A stretch of 64,000 nt of DNA from Bin80 sp965261255 (GTDB lineage: Bacteria; Bacteroidota; Rhodothermia; Rhodothermales; Bin80): positions 3,534,001 to 3,598,000 of the forward strand of contig CBDHCQ010000004.1 in NCBI GenBank assembly GCA_965261255.1, written 5' to 3'. A program made the translations under genes and the position numbers. The notes under the pieces were generated by a model that had not been told where the DNA came from, did not search any database, and saw only the letters and a program-made list of their open reading frames with translations. This document shows, in pieces, positions 27,625-36,609 of this stretch. Within the stretch, counting starts at the first letter, position 1. Every line of letters starts with the position of its first letter.

Positions 27625-29148
27625 ATGCGCAACCCCGCTGTCCTTCTTTTAGTACTGATCGCCGCGTGTTCGTCACTCCCGGAAACGGATGAAGCGGTGC
27701 TGGCCACGGTGAACGGCGAGGTCATCACAGCGCAAGAATTCCGACTCAATTATGAGTTTGGCCACGGCCATTTGCGTCAAGGGAATACCCCTCGGGAAGA
27801 CTACTTGCGCTTTCTGATCCTTGAACAGGTGATGGCCTACGAGGCGCAGCAAATGCGGCTGGATACGTCGGCTGCGGTGATCCATGCCATGCACACGCTG
27901 CGCGAGGAGCTTCTCATTGAGCGGGTCTTTGAAGAGCATGTGCTCGCGGACATTGAGGTTACACAGGTGGAAATCGCTGCGGCAATCAACGAAAATGCCG
28001 TGCGCTTCCAGTTCCGATTTTTGCCCGCCCGCTCCCGCGCCGAGGCAATGCGGCTGCAGGGGCTGATCAAATCGCAAGGCTTTGAGGCTGCCCGGGATGC
28101 CCTTGAAGAGGAATTCAGCGACATGGACCTTGAGCTTGGCGAACTTGAATCACCGGCGCTGTCATCTGATGAAATTGAGCCCGAGGTTCTATCCGTACTG
28201 CGGGATCTGCCGTTGAATGCCGTATCAGATCCTGTAGAGTATCGTGGCGCGTGGTACCTCTTTCAAGTGACCAATATTCAGAGGGAGCTTCTCTCGCCGG
28301 ATGACTATGCGATGCGGGCACCATCGTACCGTAAGGTCGTCTACAATCGCAAAGCCATGGAAAATGCGACCCTGTTCGTCCACAGTCTCATGGAGCCGAT
28401 GAATGTGGTAACCCGGCGAGAAGGGTTCAGTCTGCTTAGTGACGCACTGTGGACTTGGTACGGCCAGGAAACTCCCGTACGCAACCTGTTGCATTACCTG
28501 GAATCACAGCAGGTGGACCCGATGATTGCCCGCAGACTTAAGGACGGATTCGCCGTTCCGCTGGTGGCGTTTGATGACCGGGAGTGGACCATTCGTACGT
28601 TTCTGGAGCACTTCACGCCCGGACGCTATACGCTGCGCGCAAGAGACCGCGAGGAATTTGATCAGCGGCTGGCGAACATAGTTGCGCTGGTTGTACGCGA
28701 CCATGTCCTGCTTTCGATGGCGAACAGAGAGCGACTGGATAGGAACGAGGCCTTCCAGCGGACATCCGCGCTCTGGAAGCACAAATGGCTGTTTCAGGAG
28801 CTACGTCGCATGGTAGTGGATTCCGCCTCGGTGACCGATACGGAAACCGCGGCATATTATGCCCGGAAAAACACGGTCATGGGCGGACGATTGCGCCCCT
28901 TTGATTCGCTTGATTCCCTCGATCATGGTCGTATCCGCCTACAAATGATGCGGGAGAGGCTCTTGACGTTTGCAGACAGTCTAGCTGAATTGGCAAGCAT
29001 CTCGATCAACTATGCCATTCTGGATACGATTCGTTTCTCTCAATCGGCAGTTAATCCGACCATGACCGTACATCTGCTCAAGAGCAACTCTAACAAGATG
29101 CCGTTTCCAATCGCAGATCCAAACTGGAGGATTCCGGCTAAACAATAA
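27625..29148 (+). CDS. Parvulin-type peptidyl-prolyl isomerase lipoprotein (SurA/PrsA-like)
   Basis: Periplasmic folding factor of about 507 residues. A signal peptide with lipobox AVLLLVLIAACSS is followed by a SurA-N-like helical domain (VNGEVITAQEFRLNYEF) and a parvulin-like domain (about residues 110-215, RFLPARSRAEAM to VEYRGAWYLFQV). A long helical C-terminal region follows. The open frame extends back to 27574, but the ATG at 27625 gives a proper lipoprotein signal. It follows the surface-protein block and may assist folding of those outer-membrane or sorting-domain proteins. The C-terminal half lacks a second clear isomerase domain. Confidence 0.75.
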   Translation: MRNPAVLLLVLIAACSSLPETDEAVLATVNGEVITAQEFRLNYEFGHGHLRQGNTPREDYLRFLILEQVMAYEAQQMRLDTSAAVIHAMHTLREELLIERVFEEHVLADIEVTQVEIAAAINENAVRFQFRFLPARSRAEAMRLQGLIKSQGFEAARDALEEEFSDMDLELGELESPALSSDEIEPEVLSVLRDLPLNAVSDPVEYRGAWYLFQVTNIQRELLSPDDYAMRAPSYRKVVYNRKAMENATLFVHSLMEPMNVVTRREGFSLLSDALWTWYGQETPVRNLLHYLESQQVDPMIARRLKDGFAVPLVAFDDREWTIRTFLEHFTPGRYTLRARDREEFDQRLANIVALVVRDHVLLSMANRERLDRNEAFQRTSALWKHKWLFQELRRMVVDSASVTDTETAAYYARKNTVMGGRLRPFDSLDSLDHGRIRLQMMRERLLTFADSLAELASISINYAILDTIRFSQSAVNPTMTVHLLKSNSNKMPFPIADPNWRIPAKQ

Positions 29149-29908
29149 TAAACTGTAGTCCTATGTCCTCCAGAGCACTTTTTGTCTCACCGGGGACTCC
29201 TCCATCAGTGATGACTATGTCCACCTCCCGTACATCGCATACGCGGGTTAGTCCGCGCCGCCCGAATTTTGTCGAATCCATAACCACAACCTTAGTACGC
29301 GCCGACAGGATCATTGCCTGGCTCAGATGGGCTTCAAGGACATTGGTGGTTGTAATTCCGTGCTCAATGTCAAAGCCATCCCCGGCTAGGAACAGGTAGT
29401 CGAAGGTGAGCTTCCTGAGCATATTCTCAGCCTCCGGCCCAACAGTGGCCCCCGTAGTGGAGTGCAGAATTCCGCCAAGGGCCAAGATCTCCACATCAAG
29501 ATTGTTCAGCAGCTCCACGGCTACAAATAAGGCGTTGGTGGCAATGGTGAGATTTTTCCGGCCTCTCATATGGCGGGCCACTTGTACCGTTGTGCTACCT
29601 GCATTCATCACCAGCGTTTGGCCGTCCTGTACCAACTCCGCCGCCTGTTGACCAATACGTCTTTTTTCCTCAACGCGCACACGAGATTTTTCGTCAAAGG
29701 GAAGGTCATACAGATAATGATCCATCAGCACGGCCCCGCCGTGCGTACGAACCAGCAGCTTCCGATCATCCAATACTTGGAGATCCTTGCGGATAGTGAC
29801 CTCAGAAACGTCCAGTTCGCTGCTGAGCTTGGACACAGTGGCGTGCCCGTGCACCTTCAGAACGTCAATAATGTGTTTCTGGCGCTGCGCCGCGCTAATT
29901 GTGGGCAT
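29138..29908 (-). CDS. DeoR-family transcriptional regulator
   Basis: Repressor-type regulator with an N-terminal winged helix-turn-helix (QRQKHIIDVLKVHGHATVSK, then LDVSEVTIRKDLQVLD) and a C-terminal sugar-phosphate-binding DeoR domain (MNAGSTTVQVARHM, then SARTKVVVMDSTKFG). The frame extends to 29944, but the ATG at 29908 places the helix-turn-helix at the usual distance from the start. It is divergent from phnW with about 150 bases between the starts, so it very probably controls the phosphonate operon. The effector might be a phosphonate or phosphorylated intermediate, which is inference. Its last codons overlap the end of the convergent lipoprotein gene by about 11 bases. Confidence 0.88.
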   Translation of the reverse strand: MPTISAAQRQKHIIDVLKVHGHATVSKLSSELDVSEVTIRKDLQVLDDRKLLVRTHGGAVLMDHYLYDLPFDEKSRVRVEEKRRIGQQAAELVQDGQTLVMNAGSTTVQVARHMRGRKNLTIATNALFVAVELLNNLDVEILALGGILHSTTGATVGPEAENMLRKLTFDYLFLAGDGFDIEHGITTTNVLEAHLSQAMILSARTKVVVMDSTKFGRRGLTRVCDVREVDIVITDGGVPGETKSALEDIGLQFIIV

Positions 29909-29988
29909 ACGAACAGGATCATTAATTGTCGCAAAGTAATGCATTCCAGCCCAATTTGCACAAAAGTTACATATGGGATTTCACATTG

Positions 29989-30027
29989 TTTCGAAACCTT
30001 GACCAATCGCAATGAAATGTGTATTAT
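29989..30027 (+). promoter_or_regulatory. phnW promoter with candidate DeoR operator
   Basis: TTGACC (29999-30004) and TATTAT (30022-30027) are separated by exactly 17 bases, a good sigma-70 type promoter reading toward phnW. The perfect 8-base palindrome TTTCGAAA at 29989-29996 lies directly against the -35 box and is the best candidate operator for the divergent DeoR-family protein. A looser inverted pair, CACATT and AATGTG, flanks the site. The start codon is at 30062. Confidence 0.6.
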
Positions 30028-30061
30028 TGGAAAGACATTCCGCAAGCCAATGCAATCGTGA

Positions 30062-31195
30062 ATGAGAACTGCAACCGAGATCCCTAACAAGATTCTGTTT
30101 ACACCAGGGCCCCTGTCCACGGCCATGTCCACCAAAAAGGCCATGCTCCGGGATTTGGGGTCACGCGATTCGGCTTTTCTTGATATAGTGCAACAGATTC
30201 GCACGAAGCTGCTGGACATTGCCGGCGTGTCGCAATCCGGTGGGTTTGAGGCGATCCTGATGCAGGGCAGCGGCACCTTTGGGGTCGAGAGTGTTATCTC
30301 ATCTGCCATGCCGCGGAATGGCCGGCTGCTAGTTGCCATTAACGGTGCTTACGGAAGACGCATAGCACACATCGCACGTGTTTTGGATATTTCCGTAGCA
30401 GAACTGCAGGTTGCCGAGAACAGACCGATCAATTCTGCAGATGTGGAAGCCGCGATCCAGAAGCACCCGGAGGTGGACTGTGTCGCCGTAGTGCACTGCG
30501 AGACTACTACAGGTCTGGTGAATCCGGTAGCTGACATCGGAAAAGTTGTAGCTGAGACAGGGAAAATGTTTGTGGTGGATGCCATGAGCAGCTTCGGCGT
30601 GCTGCCGCTTGACCTGGAGGCCGCCGGGGTTGACTACCTGATCACTTCGGCTAACAAATGCTTTGAAGGCGTCCCCGGATTTGCCGTGATTATCGCCCGA
30701 ACCACGGCCCTGCTGGAGGCCAAAGGCCGGGCGCGGAGCGTTTGCCTTGACATTTTTTCCCAGTGGGAGGGACTGGAATCCTCGGGCCAATTCCGCTTTA
30801 CGCCTCCCACACACGCTATATTGGCCTTTGAACATGCGCTTGAAGCCTTTGAGCAGGAGGGGGGCGTGCCCGGCCGGAGAGCCCGCTACGAAGCCAACCG
30901 GCGAAGGCTGATGCATGGCATGACGCGACTCGGCTTCCAGCCATATCTGGAACCGAGCCACCAGAGTTGCATCATTACGACATTCATGTACCCAAGCCAC
31001 CCTCGGTTTTCCTTTGAATCGCTCTACAATCTGCTTAATGACAGAGGATTCGTGATATATCCGGGCAAGCTGACTCATTCGGACTGTTTCCGTATTGGCA
31101 CTGTAGGTCAGGTATTCCCGCAGGATGTGGACAATCTGCTTGTAGCCATTGCAGAAACGCTGGAAGAGATGGGCGTGGACATGGGGGACTGCTGA
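30062..31195 (+). CDS. phnW: 2-aminoethylphosphonate--pyruvate transaminase
   Basis: PLP enzyme that converts 2-aminoethylphosphonate and pyruvate to phosphonoacetaldehyde and alanine. Length (377) fits PhnW. Motifs include the N-terminal ILFTPGPLSTA, the LMQGSGTFGVES phosphate-binding segment, FVVDAMSSFG with the cofactor Asp, and the PLP lysine in ITSANKCFEGVPG. It is the first gene of the phosphonate locus, behind a clear promoter. There is no phnX (phosphonatase); the aldehyde is oxidised by PhnY and cleaved by PhnA encoded downstream. Confidence 0.95.
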   Translation: MRTATEIPNKILFTPGPLSTAMSTKKAMLRDLGSRDSAFLDIVQQIRTKLLDIAGVSQSGGFEAILMQGSGTFGVESVISSAMPRNGRLLVAINGAYGRRIAHIARVLDISVAELQVAENRPINSADVEAAIQKHPEVDCVAVVHCETTTGLVNPVADIGKVVAETGKMFVVDAMSSFGVLPLDLEAAGVDYLITSANKCFEGVPGFAVIIARTTALLEAKGRARSVCLDIFSQWEGLESSGQFRFTPPTHAILAFEHALEAFEQEGGVPGRRARYEANRRRLMHGMTRLGFQPYLEPSHQSCIITTFMYPSHPRFSFESLYNLLNDRGFVIYPGKLTHSDCFRIGTVGQVFPQDVDNLLVAIAETLEEMGVDMGDC

Positions 31196-31279
31196 ATCCA
31201 AGCCTGCATGCATCTGACCTTAAATCCCCTCACAGCCTATCTGCCTCCCGATGGCACTGTCCTGCGGATGTGGAACATC

Positions 31280-31309
31280 ACAGACTTGAGGCCAACCCCC
31301 CAAGTCTGT
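31280..31309 (+). promoter_or_regulatory. Leader hairpin before the tandem phosphatase gene
   Basis: A perfect 9-base stem, ACAGACTTG (31280-31288) with CAAGTCTGT (31301-31309), around a 12-base loop. It ends 20 bases before the ATG at 31330. There is no T tract, so it is not a plain terminator; it could be an mRNA-stability or translation-control element, or an operator. Confidence 0.45.
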
Positions 31310-31329
31310 TGGGCATCATACCAGGAAAC

Positions 31330-33786
31330 ATGAACCCTAAACTTTTCTGCCTTGTCTGTGCGCTCGCGTCTGTTGTAGCTGGCAGCACACATGCCCGTCA
31401 GCAAAGCGCTTTGCCGGCGATCCATATTGTTGTTGTGGGTGTTGATGGCCTCAGCCCGGACGGGGTACGCCAGGCGTCCACGCCCCATCTTGATGCTTTG
31501 ATGGAGCAGGGGGCCTATAGCTTTAAGGCGCGCGCCGTTCTACCGACTTCCAGCAGCCCGAACTGGGCGTCTATGATTAATGGGGCCGGACCTGAGCAGC
31601 ACGGGATAATCTCCAACGCATGGCAGCCGGACGACTATAGCATTGAGCCGGTGGTCAGTGGGGTGGGGCCAGTGTTTATGAGCATTTTTGATCTGATCGC
31701 ACTGGCGGATCCTGACGCGGTCTCGGCATCAATCTATGATTGGGGCGGTTTTGGCCGCCTGTATAACCGCGACGCGGTAACTATTGACATTGATGCGGAT
31801 GGACCGCAGGCTGCTGCCGACAGCGCTGTAGCAGTATTCCACGCTCGCAGACCAGTGTTCACGTTTGTACATCTTGACCATGTAGATGCAGCTGGCCACC
31901 GCGATGGCCACGGGTCGCCAGGCTACTATGCGTCGGTTGAGGAAGCGGATCGTCTCATAGGTATCATCCTTGAAGGCCTCAATTCTGCTGAAATGCGGGA
32001 GTCAGCAACGGTCATTATTTCTTCGGATCATGGCGGAGTCGGAACAAGACACGGTGGGGAGAGCATGGCGGAGGTGGAGATACCCTGGATTATCCAGGGC
32101 CCGCTCGTGCCGGCTGGCATCGGCATTGAGAGTCCGATTGACACTTACGATACCGCCGCAACCGTTGCGCATCTATTGGGACTCACGCAGCCCGACGGCT
32201 GGATTGGCCGCCCGGTCTATGAAGCCTTTGCGCTCGAGAGTCCCCCTTCGCCGCCTAGTCCCGCCGGAATTGAGCATGTCGTTGTTGTGGGTGTGGACGG
32301 CCTCAGTCCTGATGGCATTCAAAAGGCCCACACACCGGTTCTGAATGCGCTGATCCCCAACAGTGCGTACAGTTTCCACGCACGAGCGGTGCTGACCACC
32401 TCCAGCAGTCAAAACTGGTCTTCCATGATTATGGGTGCGGGCCCCGAACAACATGGTATTACTTCCAACGAGTGGGAGAGGGATAATTTTTCGATCACCC
32501 CTACGGTTGCGGGGCCTGAGGGTCTCTTTCCGTCCATATTCTCAGAGGTCCGTGCGGCAGAGCCTGAAGCCTACATTGCATCCATCTATGACTGGGGCGG
32601 TTTCGGGCGCCTTTTTCCGTCAAGCACGGTGGATGCCGATATTGATGGTGACGGGCCGCAAGACACCGTAGACAGGGTCTTGGCGCAATTCGTGGAGCAC
32701 AAACCGCGCCTGACGTTTGTCCACCTTGATCACGTGGATCACGCGCTGCATTCCTATGGGCACGGGACGGACAGGTATTATGCATCTGTTACGGAAGCTG
32801 ACAGGTTAATCGGTGCAATCATGGAGGGACTGAAGGTTGCAGGTATGTTTGAGCGGACGCTGGTGCTGATATCGTCTGATCACGGCGGATTGGGAAAGGG
32901 TCACGGTGGATCCTCAATGCAGGAGCTTGAGATCCCCTGGATTGCCCACGGTGTTGGCGTCGCGAAGGGCACAAGGCTGACCGTGCCCATCAACACTTTT
33001 GATACAGCTGCAACGGTACTGTATGCCTTAGGGATTGCGCCTCCGCTTGCCTGGATTGCGCGACCGGTTACGGACGCGTTTGGATCACCTGCAGCGGATG
33101 TGTATGTGCCGGCGCCACGCATCGCACCGGTTGCAAGCCGCAGCCTTCAGCCCGGTCCTATCACAATTTCTATGCAAGTTGATGATCCGCTTGCTGCCAT
33201 CCACTACACCCTGGATGGAAGCGAACCATCGGCGGCATCCCGATTGTACGAAGGGAGTTTTGAGCTAATGTCCAGTACGACTGTTCGCGCAACATCGATG
33301 CGGGAAGGTCACATGAGTATGCATTCGCAGTCTTCCTATCGCTTGTTGGAAGCGGGTGCCACCCGGAACGTGTTTTTTGCCTATTACGAAGGGGAGTGGG
33401 ACGTACTGCCCGATTTTGACCAGCTGCAGCCCGTTCAGACCGGAACAGTTTATGAAATTGACCTTATTGGCGTAGATGACCGGCGGGAAGACTACTTCGC
33501 TATTCGATTCGAAAGTGCAATCCGTATTGACGAAGCAGGGCCCCACACCTTCTACTCCCGCTCAGACGATGGTACGAAGCTGTACATCAACGGCGAACTG
33601 GTGGTTGACAACGATGGCAATCACGGCGCCATTGAGCGTAGCGGCGAGGTTGAGCTTGAGCCTGGTTTAGCTACGATTGTCGTGGAATACTTTGAATCCA
33701 GCGGCGGTGAGCACTTGGAGATATCCATGCAGCGCCCCGGTTCCGCGCGTGAGCACCTCACCGTTGAGCACTTCGTCAGCTACTAG
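31330..33786 (+). CDS. Secreted protein with two alkaline-phosphatase-superfamily domains, chitobiase-like and PA14 domains
   Basis: An exported protein of about 818 residues (signal peptide ending GSTHA). Two copies of a nucleotide-pyrophosphatase/phosphodiesterase-type domain follow each other (about residues 30-315 and 330-610). Each keeps the full active site: VGVDGLSPDG metal Asp, TSSSPNW or TSSSQNW nucleophile, HLDHVD, and SSDHGG with a following His. A chitobiase C-terminal-like segment (YTLDGSEPS) and a PA14 carbohydrate-binding domain (YYEGEWDVLP to DGTKLYINGE) complete it. ATG 31330 has AGGAA upstream and is preferred to 31270. It lies inside the phosphonate operon, so it may free AEP from phosphonoglycan or phosphonolipid outside the cell; that role is inference. 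Confidence 0.85.
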   Translation: MNPKLFCLVCALASVVAGSTHARQQSALPAIHIVVVGVDGLSPDGVRQASTPHLDALMEQGAYSFKARAVLPTSSSPNWASMINGAGPEQHGIISNAWQPDDYSIEPVVSGVGPVFMSIFDLIALADPDAVSASIYDWGGFGRLYNRDAVTIDIDADGPQAAADSAVAVFHARRPVFTFVHLDHVDAAGHRDGHGSPGYYASVEEADRLIGIILEGLNSAEMRESATVIISSDHGGVGTRHGGESMAEVEIPWIIQGPLVPAGIGIESPIDTYDTAATVAHLLGLTQPDGWIGRPVYEAFALESPPSPPSPAGIEHVVVVGVDGLSPDGIQKAHTPVLNALIPNSAYSFHARAVLTTSSSQNWSSMIMGAGPEQHGITSNEWERDNFSITPTVAGPEGLFPSIFSEVRAAEPEAYIASIYDWGGFGRLFPSSTVDADIDGDGPQDTVDRVLAQFVEHKPRLTFVHLDHVDHALHSYGHGTDRYYASVTEADRLIGAIMEGLKVAGMFERTLVLISSDHGGLGKGHGGSSMQELEIPWIAHGVGVAKGTRLTVPINTFDTAATVLYALGIAPPLAWIARPVTDAFGSPAADVYVPAPRIAPVASRSLQPGPITISMQVDDPLAAIHYTLDGSEPSAASRLYEGSFELMSSTTVRATSMREGHMSMHSQSSYRLLEAGATRNVFFAYYEGEWDVLPDFDQLQPVQTGTVYEIDLIGVDDRREDYFAIRFESAIRIDEAGPHTFYSRSDDGTKLYINGELVVDNDGNHGAIERSGEVELEPGLATIVVEYFESSGGEHLEISMQRPGSAREHLTVEHFVSY

Positions 33787-33800
33787 CCTCAAATTTGGTA

Positions 33801-35183
33801 ATGGACCACGCTATGGGTGCAAGGGCAGAGGTCTCTTCAGCGGATGGCATGCTGACAGAAGGAGACCTCAATGTGTCGAGGCGTAGATCCCGTTGGATGG
33901 CTGAGCACATAGATGATTCGACGCGCGCGCTGATCGAACAGGATGCTCAGTTCTTTCTACACCAGTCTTTGTCAACACCCTGCCTCAATGTGCTGCGCGC
34001 CTGCGAGGGTGCCAGTATGGAGGACAGGGAGTGCCGGAGTATACTTGATTTTCACGGTAATGCTGTTCACCAGGTTGGTTATCGCCATCCCAGCGTGATC
34101 AAAGCCGTGATCCGGCAGCTGGAAACGCTGCCGTTTTGTCCGCGCCGCTACACGAATGAGCCGGCTATAGCGCTGGCCGCCAAGTTGGCGGAATTGGCGC
34201 CGGGGACCTTGGGTAAAGTGCTGTTTGCCCCTGGTGGTGCGCTGGCCATGGGCATGGCAATGAAGCTCGCCCGTATGGCCACGGGACGCTTCAAGACCAT
34301 TTCGATGTGGGATTCCTTTCATGGTGCCTCTCTAGACACTATTTCCATTGGTGGAGAGGCCTTGTTTCGGCAGGACATCGGACCGCTGCTGCCGGGTACC
34401 CATCATGTTCCTCCCCCCAATGCAGTTGGCTGCCCGTTTGATTGCGGAAATGCGTGCTCACTCAAGTGCGCGGATTATCTGGAGTATGTCCTGGCCAAAG
34501 AGGGCGACATCGGTGCAGTAATTGCCGAAACCGTGCGCAGTACACCCTTCTTCCCACCCCGCGAATACTGGCAGAAAGTCCGGGCTGCTTGCGACCGACA
34601 CGGTGCACTCCTGATCCTGGATGAAATACCCCATGCGTTGGGCCGAACCGGCAAATTCTTTACCTGCGAGCACTATGACATTGAGCCCGACATGATCGTA
34701 ATCGGCAAAGGGTTGGGCGGGGGCATCTTTCCACTCGCTGCGCTGATTGCCCGTGAGCAGCTGGATATTGCCGGTGACCGTGCATTGGGTCACTATACAC
34801 ATGAAAAAAGCCCGGTTGGGTGCGCAGCCGCCTTGGCCACCATCAGCGTCATTGAGGAAGAGGGTCTGCTTGAACATGTCCGTGATCTGGGTACCTGGAC
34901 ACTCGAACAGCTGAGGGCAATGCAGGCACGACAGCCCGCTATCAGGCGGGTCGAAGGGATGGGGCTGATGATCGGTGTCACTGTTGGAGATGGTGCGGAT
35001 TCCGTGGCGTTTGCAGAGGATGTCATGTATCGGGCCCTGGCCTTGGGACTGAATTTCAAACTGACCATGGGAAATACAATTCAGCTTATGCCCGCGCTCA
35101 CAATCACGCAGGAGCAAATGCAGCAGGCCCTCAACATACTTGAAATGTCCATTGCGGCAGCTGCAAATCAGGTCATTGAATGA
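33801..35183 (+). CDS. pbfA: (R)-1-hydroxy-2-aminoethylphosphonate ammonia-lyase (PbfA), class III PLP fold
   Basis: Class III aminotransferase-fold enzyme of about 460 residues. In phosphonate loci such proteins act as PbfA, a lyase that turns (R)-1-hydroxy-2-aminoethylphosphonate into phosphonoacetaldehyde and ammonia, feeding the PhnW pathway. Seen in the sequence: cofactor Asp in LLILDEIPHALGRTG, PLP lysine in IVIGKGLGGGIFPL, and a four-cysteine motif GCPFDCGNACSLKCADY, unusual for plain transaminases. The assignment rests on family resemblance plus position between phnW and phnA; a generic transaminase is the alternative. The ATG at 33801 is 14 bases after the previous stop. Confidence 0.85.
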   Translation: MDHAMGARAEVSSADGMLTEGDLNVSRRRSRWMAEHIDDSTRALIEQDAQFFLHQSLSTPCLNVLRACEGASMEDRECRSILDFHGNAVHQVGYRHPSVIKAVIRQLETLPFCPRRYTNEPAIALAAKLAELAPGTLGKVLFAPGGALAMGMAMKLARMATGRFKTISMWDSFHGASLDTISIGGEALFRQDIGPLLPGTHHVPPPNAVGCPFDCGNACSLKCADYLEYVLAKEGDIGAVIAETVRSTPFFPPREYWQKVRAACDRHGALLILDEIPHALGRTGKFFTCEHYDIEPDMIVIGKGLGGGIFPLAALIAREQLDIAGDRALGHYTHEKSPVGCAAALATISVIEEEGLLEHVRDLGTWTLEQLRAMQARQPAIRRVEGMGLMIGVTVGDGADSVAFAEDVMYRALALGLNFKLTMGNTIQLMPALTITQEQMQQALNILEMSIAAAANQVIE

Positions 35184-35318
35184 GGACTCAGCCACGATTT
35201 CGCCGCCCGTCGGGGAGCTCACCGATGCGAAGGCCTCGCTGCGCAATCCCAGACCGTTCTTCCATTCAGGCGGTTAAGGCGGGCCTCAAAAGATGTCCCG
35301 GAAAGACACATTTACCTC

Positions 35319-36590
35319 ATGCCGACCAAGCCTAGCACTGACCACATGATCAGCCGCAAGTCTTTCACGGCCAACGGCAAAACGTACAACCCACCCGGTT
35401 GTCGGGTGGCAGTGATCTGCCTGGACGGCTCTTCGGACGAGTACATCAATGCGGCCTTGGCGCACAAGCAGATGCCCAACCTGTCTGCAATGCTGGAGCA
35501 AGGGGGCTTTCGAGGTGTTGCTCGAGCAGCGCTGCCCAGCTTTACCAATGTGAATAATGCCTCAATTGTTACCGGGGTACCGCCAAGTGTCCACGGCATC
35601 AGCGGCAACTTTTTTCTGGACCCGGATTCCGGCCAAGAAGTGATGATGAATTCCGGCTCCTTCCTGCGCGTGGAGACGATTCTTGCTGAAGCCGCAAGGG
35701 CAGGGCGGCGGGTGGGCGTTGTTACAGCAAAAGAAAAGCTAAGAGATATCCTGTCTCATGGGCTCGCCGGCATCGCATTCTCGGCTGAGAAGGCTGATGA
35801 AGCAAAGAAAATAACCCACGGTATTGATCATGTGGAGGACGTGGTCGGCGCACCCGCGCCTCCCATTTACAGCGCGGAAGCCAGCCTGTTTGTTCTTGCC
35901 GCAGGAGTTGCAATGATGCAACACGGTCTGGCTGATCTCGTGTATCTTTCGCTAACGGACTACATGCAGCACAAGCATGCCCCTGGCAGCGACCGGGCAA
36001 TAGAATTCTACAGCCAGATTGACATTGAAATCGGCCGATTGCTCGCCTGCCGTGCCCTCGTCGCCGCTACCGCCGATCACGGCATGAATGCTAAACAGCA
36101 TATGGATCGCACGCCCAATGTGATATACCTGGAGACGCTGCTGACTGAGACCTTCGGAGACGGGTGTGATGTCATTCTGCCCATCACAGATCCCTATGTC
36201 GTACATCACGGATCTCTGGGATCTTTCGCCGTTGTCCACCTAGCCGAACACATGAACGCAGAGGCGGTTGGGCAATGGATCCTGGGGCTGGATGGCATTA
36301 CGGAGGTGTACCATCGTCGGCAGGCGGCGGAGAAACTCGAACTTCCTGCCGACCGCATTGGCGATCTAGTCGTGCTCTCGGCCAGGGATGTGGTTATCGG
36401 GAGAACGCCTGACCAGCATGATCTGACCGCTGTGGCCAAAGGCCTGCGCTCACATGGAGGGCGGTACGAGGAAATGGTGCCCCTGCTGCTTTCGGAGCCG
36501 CTCAAGCCCCGATATGCTCAATACGCGGACACGGATCCGCGCAACTTTGACGTGTTTGACTTCGCACTCAACGGCACAACCAGAACCTGA
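35319..36590 (+). CDS. phnA: Phosphonoacetate hydrolase
   Basis: Zinc enzyme of the alkaline phosphatase superfamily that cleaves the C-P bond of phosphonoacetate to acetate and phosphate. The 423-residue chain matches the rhizobial PhnA family. Active-site features: AVICLDGSSDEY (metal Asp), the nucleophile Thr in LPSFTNVNNASIVTGVPP, LTDYMQHKHAPGS, and ATADHGMNAK. A 135-base gap separates it from pbfA; phnY follows after 19 bases. Together with PhnW and PhnY it completes AEP breakdown without a phosphonatase. Confidence 0.95.
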   Translation: MPTKPSTDHMISRKSFTANGKTYNPPGCRVAVICLDGSSDEYINAALAHKQMPNLSAMLEQGGFRGVARAALPSFTNVNNASIVTGVPPSVHGISGNFFLDPDSGQEVMMNSGSFLRVETILAEAARAGRRVGVVTAKEKLRDILSHGLAGIAFSAEKADEAKKITHGIDHVEDVVGAPAPPIYSAEASLFVLAAGVAMMQHGLADLVYLSLTDYMQHKHAPGSDRAIEFYSQIDIEIGRLLACRALVAATADHGMNAKQHMDRTPNVIYLETLLTETFGDGCDVILPITDPYVVHHGSLGSFAVVHLAEHMNAEAVGQWILGLDGITEVYHRRQAAEKLELPADRIGDLVVLSARDVVIGRTPDQHDLTAVAKGLRSHGGRYEEMVPLLLSEPLKPRYAQYADTDPRNFDVFDFALNGTTRT

Positions 36591-36609
36591 AATTCACCAG
36601 TAATCTGCC

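Noticed and set aside
30329..31213. Minus-strand frame of 294 codons opposite phnW
   Set aside because: It mirrors phnW codon bias; phnW has complete motifs and a promoter.
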